64,000 nucleotides of DNA from Flavobacteriales bacterium TMED123 (GCA_002170165.1 NHFY01000062.1:131670-195669), one strand, 5' to 3'; counted from the stretch's first letter, positions 20,376 to 30,262 are shown. Made by a program: numbers and translations. Notes: generated from the sequence alone by a model not told the origin.

Positions 20376-21203
20376 ATGGCAGTAAAAAAATTAAAACCAA
20401 TAACCCCAGGGCAAAGACATAGGATAAAACTATCTTATGAAACTATTACTACATCTACTCCTGAAAAGAGCTTGATAAAAAAGCTTAAAAAAACGGGAGG
20501 TAGAAATGATAGAGGTAAAATGACCATCAAGCATGTAGGTGGCGGTCATAAAAGAAGGTATCGTCTAATTGATTTCAAAAGAGAGAAATTTGGTATTCCA
20601 GCAAAGGTAGCTGCCATTGAGTACGATCCAAACAGAACTGCTAATATTGCTCTTTTACATTATCTTGATGGAGAAAAAAGATATATAGTTGCGCCAACTG
20701 GATTAAAAGTAGGAGATGAAGTTGTCTCTGGAAAAGGCTCATCAATTGAGATCGGGAATACATTACCCATTTCTGATATTCCAATGGGTACTATTATTCA
20801 TAATATTGAAATGAGACCTGGTCAAGGCGCATTACTTGTTAGAAGTGCAGGTGCATTTGCACAGTTGATGGCAAGAGAAGGTAAATATGCTACCATCAAG
20901 CTTACTTCTGGAGAGATTCGTCAAATCTTAGTAACATGTTTGGCAACTATTGGCTCAGTATCAAATGCAGAAGCACAATTAGCCAGAAAAGGAAAAGCTG
21001 GTAGAAACAGATGGATGGGAAGAAGACCAAGAACAAGACCAGTTGTTATGAATCCTGTTGATCATCCTATGGGTGGTGGTGAAGGAAAAGCATCAGGAGG
21101 TCATCCTAGAAGTAAGAATGGAATTCCAGCCAAAGGCTTTAAAACAAGAGCAAAGAAAAAAGCTTCAAATAAGTATATATTAGAAAGAAGGAAAAAGAAA
21201 TAA
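20376..21203 (+). CDS. rplB: Large ribosomal subunit protein uL2
   Basis: uL2 supports subunit association and the peptidyl transferase centre. It has 275 residues with an intact [20 protein letters not shown] segment and the hallmark [17 protein letters not shown] loop. His230 corresponds to the E. coli histidine important for activity. The C terminus is strongly basic. It lies 3 bases before rpsS. Confidence 0.99.
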   Translation: MAVKKLKPITPGQRHRIKLSYETITTSTPEKSLIKKLKKTGGRNDRGKMTIKHVGGGHKRRYRLIDFKREKFGIPAKVAAIEYDPNRTANIALLHYLDGEKRYIVAPTGLKVGDEVVSGKGSSIEIGNTLPISDIPMGTIIHNIEMRPGQGALLVRSAGAFAQLMAREGKYATIKLTSGEIRQILVTCLATIGSVSNAEAQLARKGKAGRNRWMGRRPRTRPVVMNPVDHPMGGGEGKASGGHPRSKNGIPAKGFKTRAKKKASNKYILERRKKK

Positions 21204-21206
21204 ACT

Positions 21207-21473
21207 ATGGCAAGATCGTTAAAAAAAGGACCGTATGTTCATTATAAATTGCAGAGAAAAATTGATGCAATGAATGAAAATGGGAAAAAAACAGTAGTAA
21301 AAACTTGGTCAAGAGCATCTATGATTACTCCTGATTTTGTAGGAAAAACTATTGCGGTACATAACGGAAGACAATTTATCCCTGTTTTTATTACAGAAAA
21401 TATGGTTGGGCATAAATTGGGAGAGTTTTCTCCAACAAGAACTTTTAGAGGTCATTCAGGAAATAGAAAATAG
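21207..21473 (+). CDS. rpsS: Small ribosomal subunit protein uS19
   Basis: uS19 of the 30S head, next to uS13 and the A-site finger. It has 88 residues and the classical [15 protein letters not shown] start. [24 protein letters not shown] and [18 protein letters not shown] are conserved. It lies 5 bases before rplV. Confidence 0.99.
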   Translation: MARSLKKGPYVHYKLQRKIDAMNENGKKTVVKTWSRASMITPDFVGKTIAVHNGRQFIPVFITENMVGHKLGEFSPTRTFRGHSGNRK

Positions 21474-21478
21474 TAAAA

Positions 21479-21886
21479 ATGGGAGCAAGAAAAAGAAATA
21501 CAGCTAATGCAAGAAAAGAAGCGAAAAAGAAAATGGCTTTTGCAAAATTGAACAATTGTCCTACTTCTCCAAGAAAGATGCGATTAATTGCCGATTTGAT
21601 AAGAGGTATGGATGTTGAAAAAGCTTTAGCAGAGTTAAAATTAAATCCGAAAGAAGCTTCAGGAAGAATGGAGAAACTACTGCTTTCAGCACTCGCTAAT
21701 TGGGAAGCTAAGAATGAGGGTAAAAGAATGGATGAGGGAAGTCTTTATGTTTCGGAAGTAAGAGTTGATGGTGGTAGAATGCTGAAAAGAATTCAGCCAG
21801 CACCTCAAGGAAGAGCACACAGAATAAGAAAAAGATCAAATCATGTAACATTAGTGGTTGATAGTAGAAATTCAGACAATAATTAA
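21479..21886 (+). CDS. rplV: Large ribosomal subunit protein uL22
   Basis: uL22 spans the 50S and its beta-hairpin narrows the exit tunnel, where macrolide-resistance changes occur in other species. It has 135 residues with a ~20-residue basic N-terminal extension before the core ([21 protein letters not shown]). The tunnel hairpin region reads [23 protein letters not shown], with no obvious insertion. The rpsC ATG follows its stop after one base. Confidence 0.98.
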   Translation: MGARKRNTANARKEAKKKMAFAKLNNCPTSPRKMRLIADLIRGMDVEKALAELKLNPKEASGRMEKLLLSALANWEAKNEGKRMDEGSLYVSEVRVDGGRMLKRIQPAPQGRAHRIRKRSNHVTLVVDSRNSDNN

Positions 21887-21887
21887 T

Positions 21888-22583
21888 ATGGGACAAAAAA
21901 CGAATCCGATAGGTAACAGATTGGGCTACATCAGAGGATGGGAGTCAAATTGGTTTGGTGGTAATGATTTTGGTGATAAATTGGCAGAAGATGAGAAGAT
22001 AAGAAAATACATCAACATCAGACTAGCCAGAGCAAGCGTGTCAAGAATTCCAATTGAACGCACTATGAAAATGATTACAGTAACCATTCACACTGCTCGA
22101 CCAGGAATTATCATTGGCAAAGGAGGACAAGAAGTAGAAAAATTGAAGGAGGAGTTAAAAAAATTAACTAAAAAAGATGTTCAAGTAAACATCTTTGAAG
22201 TAAAGCGTCCAGAGCTTGAAGCTACATTGGTTGCTAATGGAATTGCCAGACAAATTGAAGGTAGAATTTCATACAAAAGAGCAATCAAAATGTCAATTGC
22301 TTCTACAATGAGAATGGGTGCAGAAGGAATAAAAGTGCAGATTTCAGGAAGGTTGAATGGAGCTGAGATGGCAAGGTCTGAAATGTTTAAAGATGGTAGA
22401 ACGCCTCTTCATACTTTTAGAGCAGATATTGATTATGCATTGGCTGAAGCACAAACTACTTATGGAAAAATAGGAGTAAAGGTTTGGATTTGCAGAGGAG
22501 AGGTTTATGGTAAAAGAGATTTGATGCTTCATTTCAAGAGTGGAAAAGCGAAAAAAGGAAACGAAAGAAGATCAAGAAGATAA
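21888..22583 (+). CDS. rpsC: Small ribosomal subunit protein uS3
   Basis: uS3 forms the mRNA entry site of the 30S subunit. The start at 21888 ([13 protein letters not shown]) is chosen over the longer frame from 21858, because GQKTNP is the invariant N terminus of the family and the extra ten residues would overlap rplV. The protein is 231 residues. The KH domain GxxG loop is seen in [15 protein letters not shown], and the C-terminal domain reads [25 protein letters not shown] 27-base gap leads to rplP. Confidence 0.98.
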   Translation: MGQKTNPIGNRLGYIRGWESNWFGGNDFGDKLAEDEKIRKYINIRLARASVSRIPIERTMKMITVTIHTARPGIIIGKGGQEVEKLKEELKKLTKKDVQVNIFEVKRPELEATLVANGIARQIEGRISYKRAIKMSIASTMRMGAEGIKVQISGRLNGAEMARSEMFKDGRTPLHTFRADIDYALAEAQTTYGKIGVKVWICRGEVYGKRDLMLHFKSGKAKKGNERRSRR

Positions 22584-22610
22584 TATTAAAAAAGATAAAA
22601 GGGAAAAAAG

Positions 22611-23039
22611 ATGTTACAACCAAAGAAGACCAAATTCCGAAAAATGCAGAAAGGCAAAATGAAAGGTAATGCCCAAAGAGGTAGTAGAATAAGCTTTGGG
22701 ACTTTCGGTATTAAAGCGTTAGAGGAATGTTGGATTACAGCTCGTCAAATTGAGGCAGCGCGTATTGCGGTTACAAGAGAAATGAAAAGACAAGGACAAG
22801 TTTGGATTAGAATTTTTCCCGATAAGCCAATCACAAAAAAGCCTGCTGAGGTAAGAATGGGAAAGGGAAAAGGAGCTCCAGAATATTGGGCGGCAGTAGT
22901 AAGACCAGGCAGAATGTTATTTGAGGTTGATGGAGTAGATTTTGATACCGCTAGAGAAGCATTACGATTAGCATCTCAAAAACTACCTGTTAAAACAAAG
23001 TTTATTGTAAAAAGAGATTATAAAATAGAAGAAGAATAA
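22611..23039 (+). CDS. rplP: Large ribosomal subunit protein uL16
   Basis: uL16 organises the A-site tRNA-binding region of the 50S. It has 142 residues beginning [60 protein letters not shown] and [16 protein letters not shown] are conserved. It lies 4 bases before rpmC. Confidence 0.99.
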   Translation: MLQPKKTKFRKMQKGKMKGNAQRGSRISFGTFGIKALEECWITARQIEAARIAVTREMKRQGQVWIRIFPDKPITKKPAEVRMGKGKGAPEYWAAVVRPGRMLFEVDGVDFDTAREALRLASQKLPVKTKFIVKRDYKIEEE

Positions 23040-23043
23040 GGAG

Positions 23044-23253
23044 ATGAAATCAAACGTATTAAGAGAAATGCCAGAAAATGAGTTAAACGATCTTTTGTTT
23101 GAAACAAGAGATAGGTTAGCTAAAATGAAAATGAGCCATGCGGTTTCTCCTTTAGAAAATCCGCATCAGATGCGGTATGCAAAAAAAGATATTGCTCGAA
23201 TATTGACTGAAAAAAGAAGAAGAGAAATCGAAAGCGAGCAAAAAAATAAATAA
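23044..23253 (+). CDS. rpmC: Large ribosomal subunit protein uL29
   Basis: uL29 is a small two-helix protein at the tunnel exit beside uL23. It has 69 residues; ENELNDLLFETRDRLAKMKMSHAVSPLENPHQMRYAKKDIARI fits the family pattern. Its stop codon is immediately followed by the rpsQ ATG. Confidence 0.97.
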   Translation: MKSNVLREMPENELNDLLFETRDRLAKMKMSHAVSPLENPHQMRYAKKDIARILTEKRRREIESEQKNK

Positions 23254-23511
23254 ATGATGGATAGAAAATTAAGAAAAGAAAGAACAGGAATAGTTACCTC
23301 TAACAAGATGGAAAAATCGATAGTGGTAATGGTAGAAAGAAAGGAAAAACATCCTTTGTATGCAAAGTTCGTGAAAAAGAGTAATAAGTTTATTGCTCAT
23401 GATGAGGAAAACACTTGTAATGAGGGAGATAAAGTGAGAATAATGGAAACACGACCACTTAGCAAAAGCAAAAATTGGAGATTAGTAGAAATTTTAGAAA
23501 GAGCAAAGTAA
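23254..23511 (+). CDS. rpsQ: Small ribosomal subunit protein uS17
   Basis: uS17 is an OB-fold protein binding 16S rRNA helix 11. It has 85 residues from the first of two adjacent ATGs; the second (23257) gives [13 protein letters not shown], closer to usual family starts, so the true start may be one codon later. [23 protein letters not shown] and [23 protein letters not shown] are conserved. One base separates it from rplN. Confidence 0.98.
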   Translation: MMDRKLRKERTGIVTSNKMEKSIVVMVERKEKHPLYAKFVKKSNKFIAHDEENTCNEGDKVRIMETRPLSKSKNWRLVEILERAK

Positions 23512-23512
23512 A

Positions 23513-23881
23513 ATGGTACAACAAGAATCTAGATTAAAAGTTGCGGATAATAGCGGAGCAAAAGAAGTACTTTGTATACGTGTATTAGGAGGAACTAAAA
23601 AGAGATATGCTTCTTTGGGAGATAGTATTGTGGTTACGGTAAAACAAGCTGACCCTTCAGGAGGGGTGAAAAAAGGACAAGTTGCAAAAGCTGTAGTTGT
23701 AAGAACAAAAAAGGAAGTAAGAAGAAAAGATGGTTCATATATTCGCTTTGATGACAATTCTTGTGTGTTGCTTGATGAAAATGGAGAGATGAGAGGAACG
23801 CGTGTTTTTGGTCCAGTTGCAAGAGAATTGAGAGAGCATAATTATATGAAAGTTATATCATTAGCACCAGAAGTGCTTTAA
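23513..23881 (+). CDS. rplN: Large ribosomal subunit protein uL14
   Basis: uL14 lies at the 50S subunit interface and binds RsfS and other dormancy factors in several bacteria. It has 122 residues. [27 protein letters not shown] and [28 protein letters not shown] are the usual signatures. It lies between rpsQ and rplX with an 11-base downstream gap. Confidence 0.99.
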   Translation: MVQQESRLKVADNSGAKEVLCIRVLGGTKKRYASLGDSIVVTVKQADPSGGVKKGQVAKAVVVRTKKEVRRKDGSYIRFDDNSCVLLDENGEMRGTRVFGPVARELREHNYMKVISLAPEVL

Positions 23882-23892
23882 TATTTGATAAA

Positions 23893-24222
23893 ATGGGAAA
23901 AGTAAAAATAAAAATAAAGAAGAACGATATCGTAAAGGTAATGGCGGGGGCTTCTAAAGGAAAAGAAGGAAAAATTATCAAAGTTTTTCCTAAAACCTAT
24001 AGGGCAATTGTAGAAGGAGCGAATATGGTTTCCAAACACACTAAGCCAAATGCAGCTAATCCTCAAGGAGGAATTATTAAGCAGGAAGCTGCTATACACA
24101 TTTCTAATTTGATGTTGATTGATCCAAAATCTGGTGAGATAACTAGAATTGGAAGAAAAAGAGATGAGAAAACAGGAAAAATAGTAAGGTATTCAAAAAA
24201 ATCTAAAGAGGTAATTAAGTAA
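23893..24222 (+). CDS. rplX: Large ribosomal subunit protein uL24
   Basis: uL24 is an early 50S assembly protein with a KOW motif, seen here as [20 protein letters not shown]. It has 109 residues. The central [21 protein letters not shown] segment is typical. Its stop overlaps the rplE start by one base (TAATG). Confidence 0.98.
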   Translation: MGKVKIKIKKNDIVKVMAGASKGKEGKIIKVFPKTYRAIVEGANMVSKHTKPNAANPQGGIIKQEAAIHISNLMLIDPKSGEITRIGRKRDEKTGKIVRYSKKSKEVIK

Positions 24223-24968
24223 TGGCATATACACCAAGATTAAGAGAAAAGTATAATTCTGAGATTGTAAACAATCTTAAAGGGAATTTTAAATCGGTAA
24301 TGCAAGTTCCGAAATTGGTTAAAATTTCATTAAACCAAGGGGTAGGAAAAAATAGTGCTGATAAAAAGTTTATTGAGAACGCTCAGCAGGAAATGACTGC
24401 AATTTCTGGTCAGAAAGCGCTTATTACAAAGTCTAAAAAAGATATTTCTAATTTTAAAGTAAGAAAAGGCATGCCTGTTGGTATCATGGTTACTTTAAGA
24501 GGAGATAAGATGTATGAGTTCTTGGATAGGTTGATTTCCGCTACTTTACCTAGAGTTAGGGATTTTAAAGGCGTTTCTAAAAATGGTTTTGATGGAAGAG
24601 GAAATTATACTTTAGGTATTAAAGAGCATATTGTTTTTCAAGAGATTGATTTGGATAAAATCAATAAAATTACAGGAATGGATATTACCATTGTAACCAA
24701 TACTGAATCTGATGATGAGGCTTTTGATTTATTAAAAGAATTTGGTATGCCATTTTCTGAAAATGGAGATACAAAAAGAGTAGCTGAAGAAGCAGAAAAG
24801 AAAAAACAAGCAGAGTTGAAAAAACAAGCTGAAGCAGCATCAGTTGAAGCATCAGACTCAATTGAAGAAGATAATACACAGGAGGAAGCAGAAGCTACTC
24901 CAGTAGAAAATATTGAAGATAATAATAACGAGTCATCAGCTAATGTTGATGAATCTGAAAACAAATAG
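24222..24968 (+). CDS. rplE: Large ribosomal subunit protein uL5 with acidic C-terminal tail
   Basis: uL5 binds 5S rRNA and forms the central bridge to the 30S head. The core (1 to ~182) is normal: PRLREKYNSEIV, KLVKISLNQGVGKN and RDFKGVSKNGFDGRGNYTLGI, ending LLKEFGMPFSENG. Residues ~184-248 are an added low-complexity tail. It starts as a Lys/Glu/Ala-rich probable helix (VAEEAEKKKQAELKKQ) and ends Glu/Asp/Asn/Ser-rich. Most bacterial uL5 proteins are 178-190 residues, so ~65 residues are extra. The tail reads straight through in frame with a clean stop 3 bases before rpsN, so it is not a frameshift product of the neighbour. Confidence 0.97.
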   Translation: MAYTPRLREKYNSEIVNNLKGNFKSVMQVPKLVKISLNQGVGKNSADKKFIENAQQEMTAISGQKALITKSKKDISNFKVRKGMPVGIMVTLRGDKMYEFLDRLISATLPRVRDFKGVSKNGFDGRGNYTLGIKEHIVFQEIDLDKINKITGMDITIVTNTESDDEAFDLLKEFGMPFSENGDTKRVAEEAEKKKQAELKKQAEAASVEASDSIEEDNTQEEAEATPVENIEDNNNESSANVDESENK

Positions 24969-24971
24969 TTT

Positions 24972-25241
24972 ATGGCTAAAGAATCAATGAAAGCCCGTGA
25001 GGTGAAAAGACAAAAATTGGTAGCAAAATATGCTGAAAAAAGAGCAGCACTTAAAAAAGCTGGTGATTATGAAGCATTACAAAAGCTGCCTAAAGATGCA
25101 TCTCCTGTTCGTTTGCACAATAGATGTAAAATTACGGGAAGACCTAAAGGTTACATGCGTCAGTTTGGTATTTCTCGTGTGCTATTTAGAAAGATGGCAA
25201 ATTTTGGTAAGATTCCAGGCGTGAAAAAAGCAAGTTGGTAA
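24972..25241 (+). CDS. rpsN: Small ribosomal subunit protein uS14 (zinc-less form)
   Basis: uS14 of the 30S head. At 89 residues it is the longer form without the CxxC-CxxC zinc ribbon; the only cysteine is in [22 protein letters not shown]. The C terminus [12 protein letters not shown] is canonical. It lies 3 bases after rplE. Confidence 0.99.
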   Translation: MAKESMKAREVKRQKLVAKYAEKRAALKKAGDYEALQKLPKDASPVRLHNRCKITGRPKGYMRQFGISRVLFRKMANFGKIPGVKKASW

Positions 25242-25260
25242 AAAATATAAAATAAAGACA

Positions 25261-25662
25261 ATGAATACAGATCCAATAGCAGATTTTTTAACAAGATTGA
25301 GAAACGCTTCAAAAGCTACTCATAAGGTTGTAGATATTCCAGCTTCTAATATCAAAAAAGAGATTACTAAAATTTTGAAAGATAAAGGGTATATTTTAAA
25401 CTATAAATTTGAAGAAACAGAAAACAATCAGGGTAATATTAAGATTGCTTTAAAGTATCATCCGCAAACGAAAAAATCTGCATTCAAAAAGTTATTAAGA
25501 GTGAGTACACCAGGTTTAAGAAAGTATACAGATACTAAAAACATGCCTAGAGTATTAAATGGATTAGGAGTAGCCATATTATCAACCTCAAAAGGAGTGA
25601 TGACTGATAAGGAAGCGAGAGTACAAAAAGTTGGTGGTGAGGTTTTATGTCATGTTTATTAA
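25261..25662 (+). CDS. rpsH: Small ribosomal subunit protein uS8
   Basis: uS8 binds the central domain of 16S rRNA; in E. coli it is the spc operon autoregulator. It has 133 residues. MNTDPIADFLTRLRNASKA starts it, and the RNA-binding C-terminal motif reads LGVAILSTSKGVMTDKEAR. It lies between rpsN and rplF. Confidence 0.99.
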   Translation: MNTDPIADFLTRLRNASKATHKVVDIPASNIKKEITKILKDKGYILNYKFEETENNQGNIKIALKYHPQTKKSAFKKLLRVSTPGLRKYTDTKNMPRVLNGLGVAILSTSKGVMTDKEARVQKVGGEVLCHVY

Positions 25663-25685
25663 TTAAAAGATAATAAATCGAAAAA

Positions 25686-26240
25686 ATGTCAAGAATAGGA
25701 AATAGTCCAGTAATTATAACAGAAGGGACTTCAGTCTCAATTGAAGGTACTGTTGTATCCGTAAAAGGAAAGCTTGGAGAGTTATCTCAGCAAGTTGATG
25801 GTCGCATTAATGTTACTGTTAATGAGAATCAGATTTTGTTTAGCAGAGATTCTGAAGATAAAGAAGTAAGATCTCTTCATGGTCTTTATCGTTCACTTCT
25901 TGCAAATATGGTTGAGGGAGTAACTAATGGGTTTACTAAAAAATTAGAGTTTGTTGGAGTTGGTTATAGAGCTGCTAATCAAGGGCAGAAGTTAGATATA
26001 TCTGTGGGTTATTCTCATAATATCATTTTTGAAATCCCCGCTGATGTTAAGGTTAGTACAGAATCAGAAAAAGGAAAAGCACCTATTGTAACACTAACTT
26101 CTCACGACAAGCAGCTTTTAGGAGCAGTAGCTGCAAAAATTCGTTCTTTCAGGAAACCAGAACCATACAAAGGAAAAGGTATTCGTTTTGTAGGAGAACA
26201 AATCAGAAGAAAAGCTGGAAAAACTGCGGCGTCAGCTTAA
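25686..26240 (+). CDS. rplF: Large ribosomal subunit protein uL6
   Basis: uL6 lies near the factor-binding site of the 50S. It has 184 residues in two repeated domains. [14 protein letters not shown] starts it and the C-terminal signature is [24 protein letters not shown]. It is followed 11 bases later by rplR. Confidence 0.99.
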   Translation: MSRIGNSPVIITEGTSVSIEGTVVSVKGKLGELSQQVDGRINVTVNENQILFSRDSEDKEVRSLHGLYRSLLANMVEGVTNGFTKKLEFVGVGYRAANQGQKLDISVGYSHNIIFEIPADVKVSTESEKGKAPIVTLTSHDKQLLGAVAAKIRSFRKPEPYKGKGIRFVGEQIRRKAGKTAASA

Positions 26241-26251
26241 AATTAAATAAG

Positions 26252-26605
26252 ATGAAATCTAAAAAAGAAAAAAGACAAAATAGTAGATACAGAATCAGAA
26301 GAACAATTAAAGGAACTCCTGATTCACCAAGGCTAGCTGTTTTCAGAAGTAATAAGCAGATTTATGCTCAGCTTATTGATGATGTTGCAGGAAACACTAT
26401 AGTTGCTGCTTCTTCAAGGGACAAATCGTTAGATGGTAAAAAAGTAAATAAAACAGAGCAAGCAAAACTGGTTGGTGCTTTAATTGGTGAAAAAGCAATG
26501 CAAGCGGGTGTTGATTCTGTAAAGTTTGATAGAGGAGGATTTATTTATCATGGTAGAGTAAAAGCTTTAGCTGAAGCTGCTCGTGAATCAGGATTAAAAT
26601 TTTAA
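26252..26605 (+). CDS. rplR: Large ribosomal subunit protein uL18
   Basis: uL18 binds 5S rRNA together with uL5. It has 117 residues. [20 protein letters not shown] and [24 protein letters not shown] are conserved, and the basic N-terminal arm is present. It lies 6 bases before rpsE. Confidence 0.99.
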   Translation: MKSKKEKRQNSRYRIRRTIKGTPDSPRLAVFRSNKQIYAQLIDDVAGNTIVAASSRDKSLDGKKVNKTEQAKLVGALIGEKAMQAGVDSVKFDRGGFIYHGRVKALAEAARESGLKF

Positions 26606-26611
26606 TAAGAT

Positions 26612-27136
26612 ATGTTTAAATATTCAGATAGTAAAAGAGTGAAGCCATCAGGAGATATAGAACTGACAGATAGGCTCGTAGGCGTACAAAGGGTAACAAA
26701 AGTTACTAAAGGTGGTCGTGCATTTGGTTTTTCTGCAATTGTTGTAGTAGGAGATGGTAATGGAGTTGTAGGAATTGGACTTGGAAAATCAAAAGATGTT
26801 TCAAATGCAATTGCAAAAGCCATAGATGCTGCAAAGAAAAATTTAGTAAAAGTTCCTGTTTATAAGGGAACAATTCCTCATGAACAAACTACTAAATTTG
26901 GAGGTGCTCAAGTGATTATCAAACCAGCATCAAATGGTACAGGAGTAAAAGCTGGAGGCGCAATGCGTGCAGTGTTGGAAAGTGCTGGTGTAACAGATGT
27001 ATTGGCAAAATCTAAAGGATCTTCTAATCCTCACAATTTGGTAAAAGCAACTTTAAAAGCACTTCTAGAATTAAGAGATGCGCGTGAGGTTGCTATGCAA
27101 AGAGGAGTAAGTATGGAAAAGGTATTTAACGGATAA
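26612..27136 (+). CDS. rpsE: Small ribosomal subunit protein uS5
   Basis: uS5 contributes to decoding fidelity and mRNA entry; its loop is the site of spectinomycin resistance in other bacteria. It has 174 residues. The double-stranded RNA-binding part reads [30 protein letters not shown]. The C-terminal domain has [20 protein letters not shown] and [20 protein letters not shown]. It lies 10 bases before rpmD. Confidence 0.99.
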   Translation: MFKYSDSKRVKPSGDIELTDRLVGVQRVTKVTKGGRAFGFSAIVVVGDGNGVVGIGLGKSKDVSNAIAKAIDAAKKNLVKVPVYKGTIPHEQTTKFGGAQVIIKPASNGTGVKAGGAMRAVLESAGVTDVLAKSKGSSNPHNLVKATLKALLELRDAREVAMQRGVSMEKVFNG

Positions 27137-27146
27137 TTGTAAGACA

Positions 27147-27323
27147 ATGGCAAAGATTAAGATTAAACAAGTTAGAAGTAGAATAGGACGACCTAAAGAT
27201 CAAAAGAGAACTTTAGATGCATTGGGTTTAAAAAAGATGAATGCTATTGTTGAGCATGAATCTACTCCTCAAATTTTAGGCATGGTACATAAAGTAAAGC
27301 ATTTAGTAACTGTTTTAGAATAA
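27147..27323 (+). CDS. rpmD: Large ribosomal subunit protein uL30
   Basis: A small 58-residue gene in its expected place between rpsE and rplO. The product starts [19 protein letters not shown], continues with [19 protein letters not shown] and ends [12 protein letters not shown]. This matches the uL30 fold and the LGL-K-M and HLV signatures. uL30 lies on the 50S surface near 5S rRNA. The ATG at 27147 follows the rpsE stop by 10 bases and the TAA at 27321 precedes rplO by 8. Confidence 0.97.
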   Translation: MAKIKIKQVRSRIGRPKDQKRTLDALGLKKMNAIVEHESTPQILGMVHKVKHLVTVLE

Positions 27324-27331
27324 TATCAGAT

Positions 27332-27787
27332 ATGGAATTACACAATTTAAAACCTGCAAAGGGTTCTGTTAAACAACGAAAGAGACTTGGTAGAGGAGAA
27401 GGATCTAAAAAAGGAGGCACTTCTACAAGAGGGCATAAAGGTGCAAAGTCTCGATCAGGATATTCAAGAAAAACTGGATTTGAAGGCGGACAGCAGCCTC
27501 TACAAAGACGAGTACCAAAGTTTGGATTTACTAATCCAAACAGGCTAGAATATCAGAGTGTAAACTTAGATAGATTGCAACACCTTGTTGACAATAAGAA
27601 GATAAAAACAAAAGTAGATAAGCAAATTTTGGTAGATAATGGCTTGGTGAAAAAGAAAGATTTAGTTAAGATATTAGGTAGAGGAGAGTTGTCTGCAAAA
27701 TTAGATGTTACTGCTCATGCTTTTTCTGCTTCAGCAAAAGCAGCAATAGAAAAAGCTGGTGGAAGCGCAACTGTAATAGAAAAGTAA
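27332..27787 (+). CDS. rplO: Large ribosomal subunit protein uL15
   Basis: uL15 is a late-assembly 50S protein with a long extended N terminus. It has 151 residues. The Gly/Arg/Lys-rich signature reads RLGRGEGSKKGGTSTRGHKG, then FEGGQQPLQRRVPKFGF. The globular C-terminal part ends AAIEKAGGSATVIEK. secY begins one base after its stop. Confidence 0.99.
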   Translation: MELHNLKPAKGSVKQRKRLGRGEGSKKGGTSTRGHKGAKSRSGYSRKTGFEGGQQPLQRRVPKFGFTNPNRLEYQSVNLDRLQHLVDNKKIKTKVDKQILVDNGLVKKKDLVKILGRGELSAKLDVTAHAFSASAKAAIEKAGGSATVIEK

Positions 27788-27788
27788 G

Positions 27789-29129
27789 ATGAAAAAGTTA
27801 ATAGAAACAATAAAGAATATTTGGCAGATTGAGGATCTTAGAAATAGGATTCTGATTACCTTGTCATTTATTGCTATATATCGTTTTGGTTCATTTGTCG
27901 TATTACCAGGGGTTGACCCATCTCTTTTAGGAAATTTACAACAACAAACTTCTGATGGTTTATTGGGATTATTGAATATGTTTACAGGAGGAGCATTTTC
28001 TCAAGCTTCCATTTTTGCATTAGGGATTATGCCTTATATTTCTGCTGCTATTGTTATCCAATTGTTGGGAATGGCAATTCCATATTTTCAAAAACTACAG
28101 AAAGAAGGGGAAAGTGGAAGAAGAAAAATCAATAACATTACAAGATATCTAACCATTCTTATTACTGGAGGTCAAGCTCCAGGATATATTGCGAATCTAA
28201 AAGCAACCCTTCCTGCAGAGGCTTTTTTACTTTCTCCAGGTATTTTTTGGTTATCGTCTATTGTAGTGCTTGTTACAGGAACCATGTTTGTAATGTGGTT
28301 GGGAGAAAAAATTACGGATAGAGGAATTGGGAATGGTATCTCTTTGCTTATTATGATTGGTATTATTGCTTATTTCCCTCAATCATTGATGATGGAATTA
28401 GCATCAGGATTGGAAGATCAAGGTGGCGGTTTAGTACTTTTCTTGGTAGAGATGTTGGTGCTACTTTTAGTAATTATGGTTTCGATATTATTAGTGCAAG
28501 GCACAAGAAGAATTCCTGTACAATATGCTAAAAGGGTAGTTGGTAATAAACAATATGGAGGTGTGCGTCAGTTTATTCCATTAAAGGTTAATGCTGCTGG
28601 AGTAATGCCGATAATTTTTGCACAGGCTATCATGTTTGTGCCTATTACTTTGGTAGGTTTTTCTGATTCAGAAACCCTACAAGGATTAGCAGGCGTATTA
28701 ACTGATTTTGCAGGATTTTGGTACAATCTTATGTTCTTTGTTATGGTGGTATTATTTACTTATTTTTATACTGCTATTACGGTTAATCCTAACCAAATGG
28801 CAGATGATATGAAAAGAAATGGTGGTTTTATTCCTGGCGTAAAACCAGGTAGAAAAACTGCTGAATATTTAGATGCGGTAATGTCAAGAATTACATTACC
28901 AGGAAGTATATTTTTAGGAATTGTTGCTATTCTCCCAGCATTTGCAATGCAAGCGGGAATCAATGCGCAATTTGCTCAATTTTATGGGGGGACCTCACTA
29001 CTTATTTTAGTTGGTGTAGTATTAGATACTCTTCAACAAATTGAGAGCCATCTATTGATGCGTCATTATGATGGATTGATGGATTCAGGAAGGATAAAAG
29101 GAAAATCTTCAGGCAGTATGGTAGCATAG
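27789..29129 (+). CDS. secY: Protein translocase subunit SecY
   Basis: Central channel of the Sec translocon in the inner membrane; 446 residues with ten hydrophobic segments. The N-terminal cytosolic helix leads to ILITLSFIAIYRFGSFVVLPGV. The plug region has GLLGLLNMFTGGAFSQASIFALGIMPYISA, and the cytosolic C4/C5 loops carry RRIPVQYAKRVV and PGRKTAEYLD. It lies one base after rplO. The adk gene that follows secY in many bacteria is absent, and map comes next. Confidence 0.99.
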   Translation: MKKLIETIKNIWQIEDLRNRILITLSFIAIYRFGSFVVLPGVDPSLLGNLQQQTSDGLLGLLNMFTGGAFSQASIFALGIMPYISAAIVIQLLGMAIPYFQKLQKEGESGRRKINNITRYLTILITGGQAPGYIANLKATLPAEAFLLSPGIFWLSSIVVLVTGTMFVMWLGEKITDRGIGNGISLLIMIGIIAYFPQSLMMELASGLEDQGGGLVLFLVEMLVLLLVIMVSILLVQGTRRIPVQYAKRVVGNKQYGGVRQFIPLKVNAAGVMPIIFAQAIMFVPITLVGFSDSETLQGLAGVLTDFAGFWYNLMFFVMVVLFTYFYTAITVNPNQMADDMKRNGGFIPGVKPGRKTAEYLDAVMSRITLPGSIFLGIVAILPAFAMQAGINAQFAQFYGGTSLLILVGVVLDTLQQIESHLLMRHYDGLMDSGRIKGKSSGSMVA

Positions 29130-29136
29130 TTTTGCT

Positions 29137-29901
29137 ATGATTTACTATAAGTCGGAAGAAGAGATAGATTTAATAAGAAAAAGTTCTTTACTTGTTGGAA
29201 AAACCCATGCAGCAATTGCATCGCTTATAAAGCCAGGGGTTACTACTTTGGAATTGGATAAAATTGCAGAAGAGTTCATATTGGACAATGGAGCAATACC
29301 TGCTTTTAAAGGTTATGGTGACTTCCCAAACACCTTGTGTATGTCTCCAAATGAACAGGTAGTACATGGCATACCTAACAATAAACCATTAAATGATGGA
29401 GATATATTATCAGTTGATTGTGGGGTGTTAAAAAATGGTTTTTATGGAGATTCGGCTTATACTTATGAAGTTGGAGAAGTAGATTCAGAAGTTAGAAATC
29501 TTCTTAAAGTAACAAAGGAATCTTTGTATAAGGGCATTGAGCAAGCGGTTGCAGGAAAAAGATTAGGAGATATAGGATTTGCTATTCAAGAACATGCCGA
29601 AAGTTTTGGTTATGGAGTAGTTCGAGAGATGGTAGGGCATGGATTGGGTAGAAAATTGCACGAAAAACCAGAAGTACCAAACTATGGTAGAAGAGGAAAA
29701 GGAATAAAGCTAAAAGAAGGTTTGGTAATTGCAATTGAGCCAATGATTAACATGGGAACAAAGTCTATTCATCAGCATGCTGATGGCTGGACAATAACAA
29801 CAGCAGATGGTGATTTTTCTGCACATTTTGAGCACACTATAGTAGTGCGAAAAAATAAAGCAGAAATCTTATCTAGTTTTGAAGATATAGAAAAGTATTA
29901 A
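29137..29901 (+). CDS. map: Methionine aminopeptidase, type I
   Basis: Removes the N-terminal methionine from new proteins; a cytosolic dinuclear metalloenzyme. At 254 residues it has the type I length without a zinc-finger extension. Metal ligands are visible in SVDCGVLKNGFYGDS (two Asp), GHGLGRKLHEKPEVPNYG (His), IAIEPMIN (Glu) and FEHTIVV (Glu). VVHGIPNNKPL contains the substrate-binding His. It lies 7 bases after secY and 13 before infA. Confidence 0.98.
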   Translation: MIYYKSEEEIDLIRKSSLLVGKTHAAIASLIKPGVTTLELDKIAEEFILDNGAIPAFKGYGDFPNTLCMSPNEQVVHGIPNNKPLNDGDILSVDCGVLKNGFYGDSAYTYEVGEVDSEVRNLLKVTKESLYKGIEQAVAGKRLGDIGFAIQEHAESFGYGVVREMVGHGLGRKLHEKPEVPNYGRRGKGIKLKEGLVIAIEPMINMGTKSIHQHADGWTITTADGDFSAHFEHTIVVRKNKAEILSSFEDIEKY

Positions 29902-29914
29902 ATAAAAAATAAAA

Positions 29915-30130
29915 ATGGCAAAACAGCCAAATATAGAACTTGACGGAATTATTAAACAAGCATTGTCTAATGCTATGTTTAGGGTTGAGCTTGAGAATGG
30001 GCATATTATTACAGCTCATATTTCAGGGAAAATGAGAAAGTACTATATCAAGTTGCTACCAGGAGATAAAGTGAAATTAGAAATGTCGCCTTACGATTTA
30101 ACAAAGGGACGCATAACATATAGGTACTAA
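29915..30130 (+). CDS. infA: Translation initiation factor IF-1
   Basis: IF-1, an OB-fold protein that occupies the 30S A site during initiation; 71 residues as usual. [59 protein letters not shown] and the final YRY are family hallmarks. It lies between map and rpmJ. Confidence 0.99.
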   Translation: MAKQPNIELDGIIKQALSNAMFRVELENGHIITAHISGKMRKYYIKLLPGDKVKLEMSPYDLTKGRITYRY

Positions 30131-30142
30131 AAATTAGAAATT

Positions 30143-30259
30143 ATGAAAGTACGAGCATCAGTAAAAAAGAGAAGTGAAGATTGCAAAATTGTCAAAAGAA
30201 AAGGACGGTTATATGTGATCAATAAAAAGAATCCAAGATATAAACAAAGACAAGGATAA
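30143..30259 (+). CDS. rpmJ: Large ribosomal subunit protein bL36 (zinc-less form)
   Basis: A 38-residue gene just after infA, its normal place. The product reads [19 protein letters not shown] then [19 protein letters not shown]. Of the four zinc ligands of the E. coli-type protein (Cys11, Cys14, Cys27, His33) only Cys14 remains; the others are Ser, Asn and Tyr. This is therefore the C-minus form, which does not bind zinc and is usual in Bacteroidota. The ATG follows infA by 12 bases and rpsM follows 3 bases after its stop. Confidence 0.97.
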   Translation: MKVRASVKKRSEDCKIVKRKGRLYVINKKNPRYKQRQG

Positions 30260-30262
30260 AAT

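Noticed and set aside
21858-21887. Longer start for rpsC
   Set aside because: The family begins at MGQKTNP (21888), and the extra residues overlap the end of rplV.
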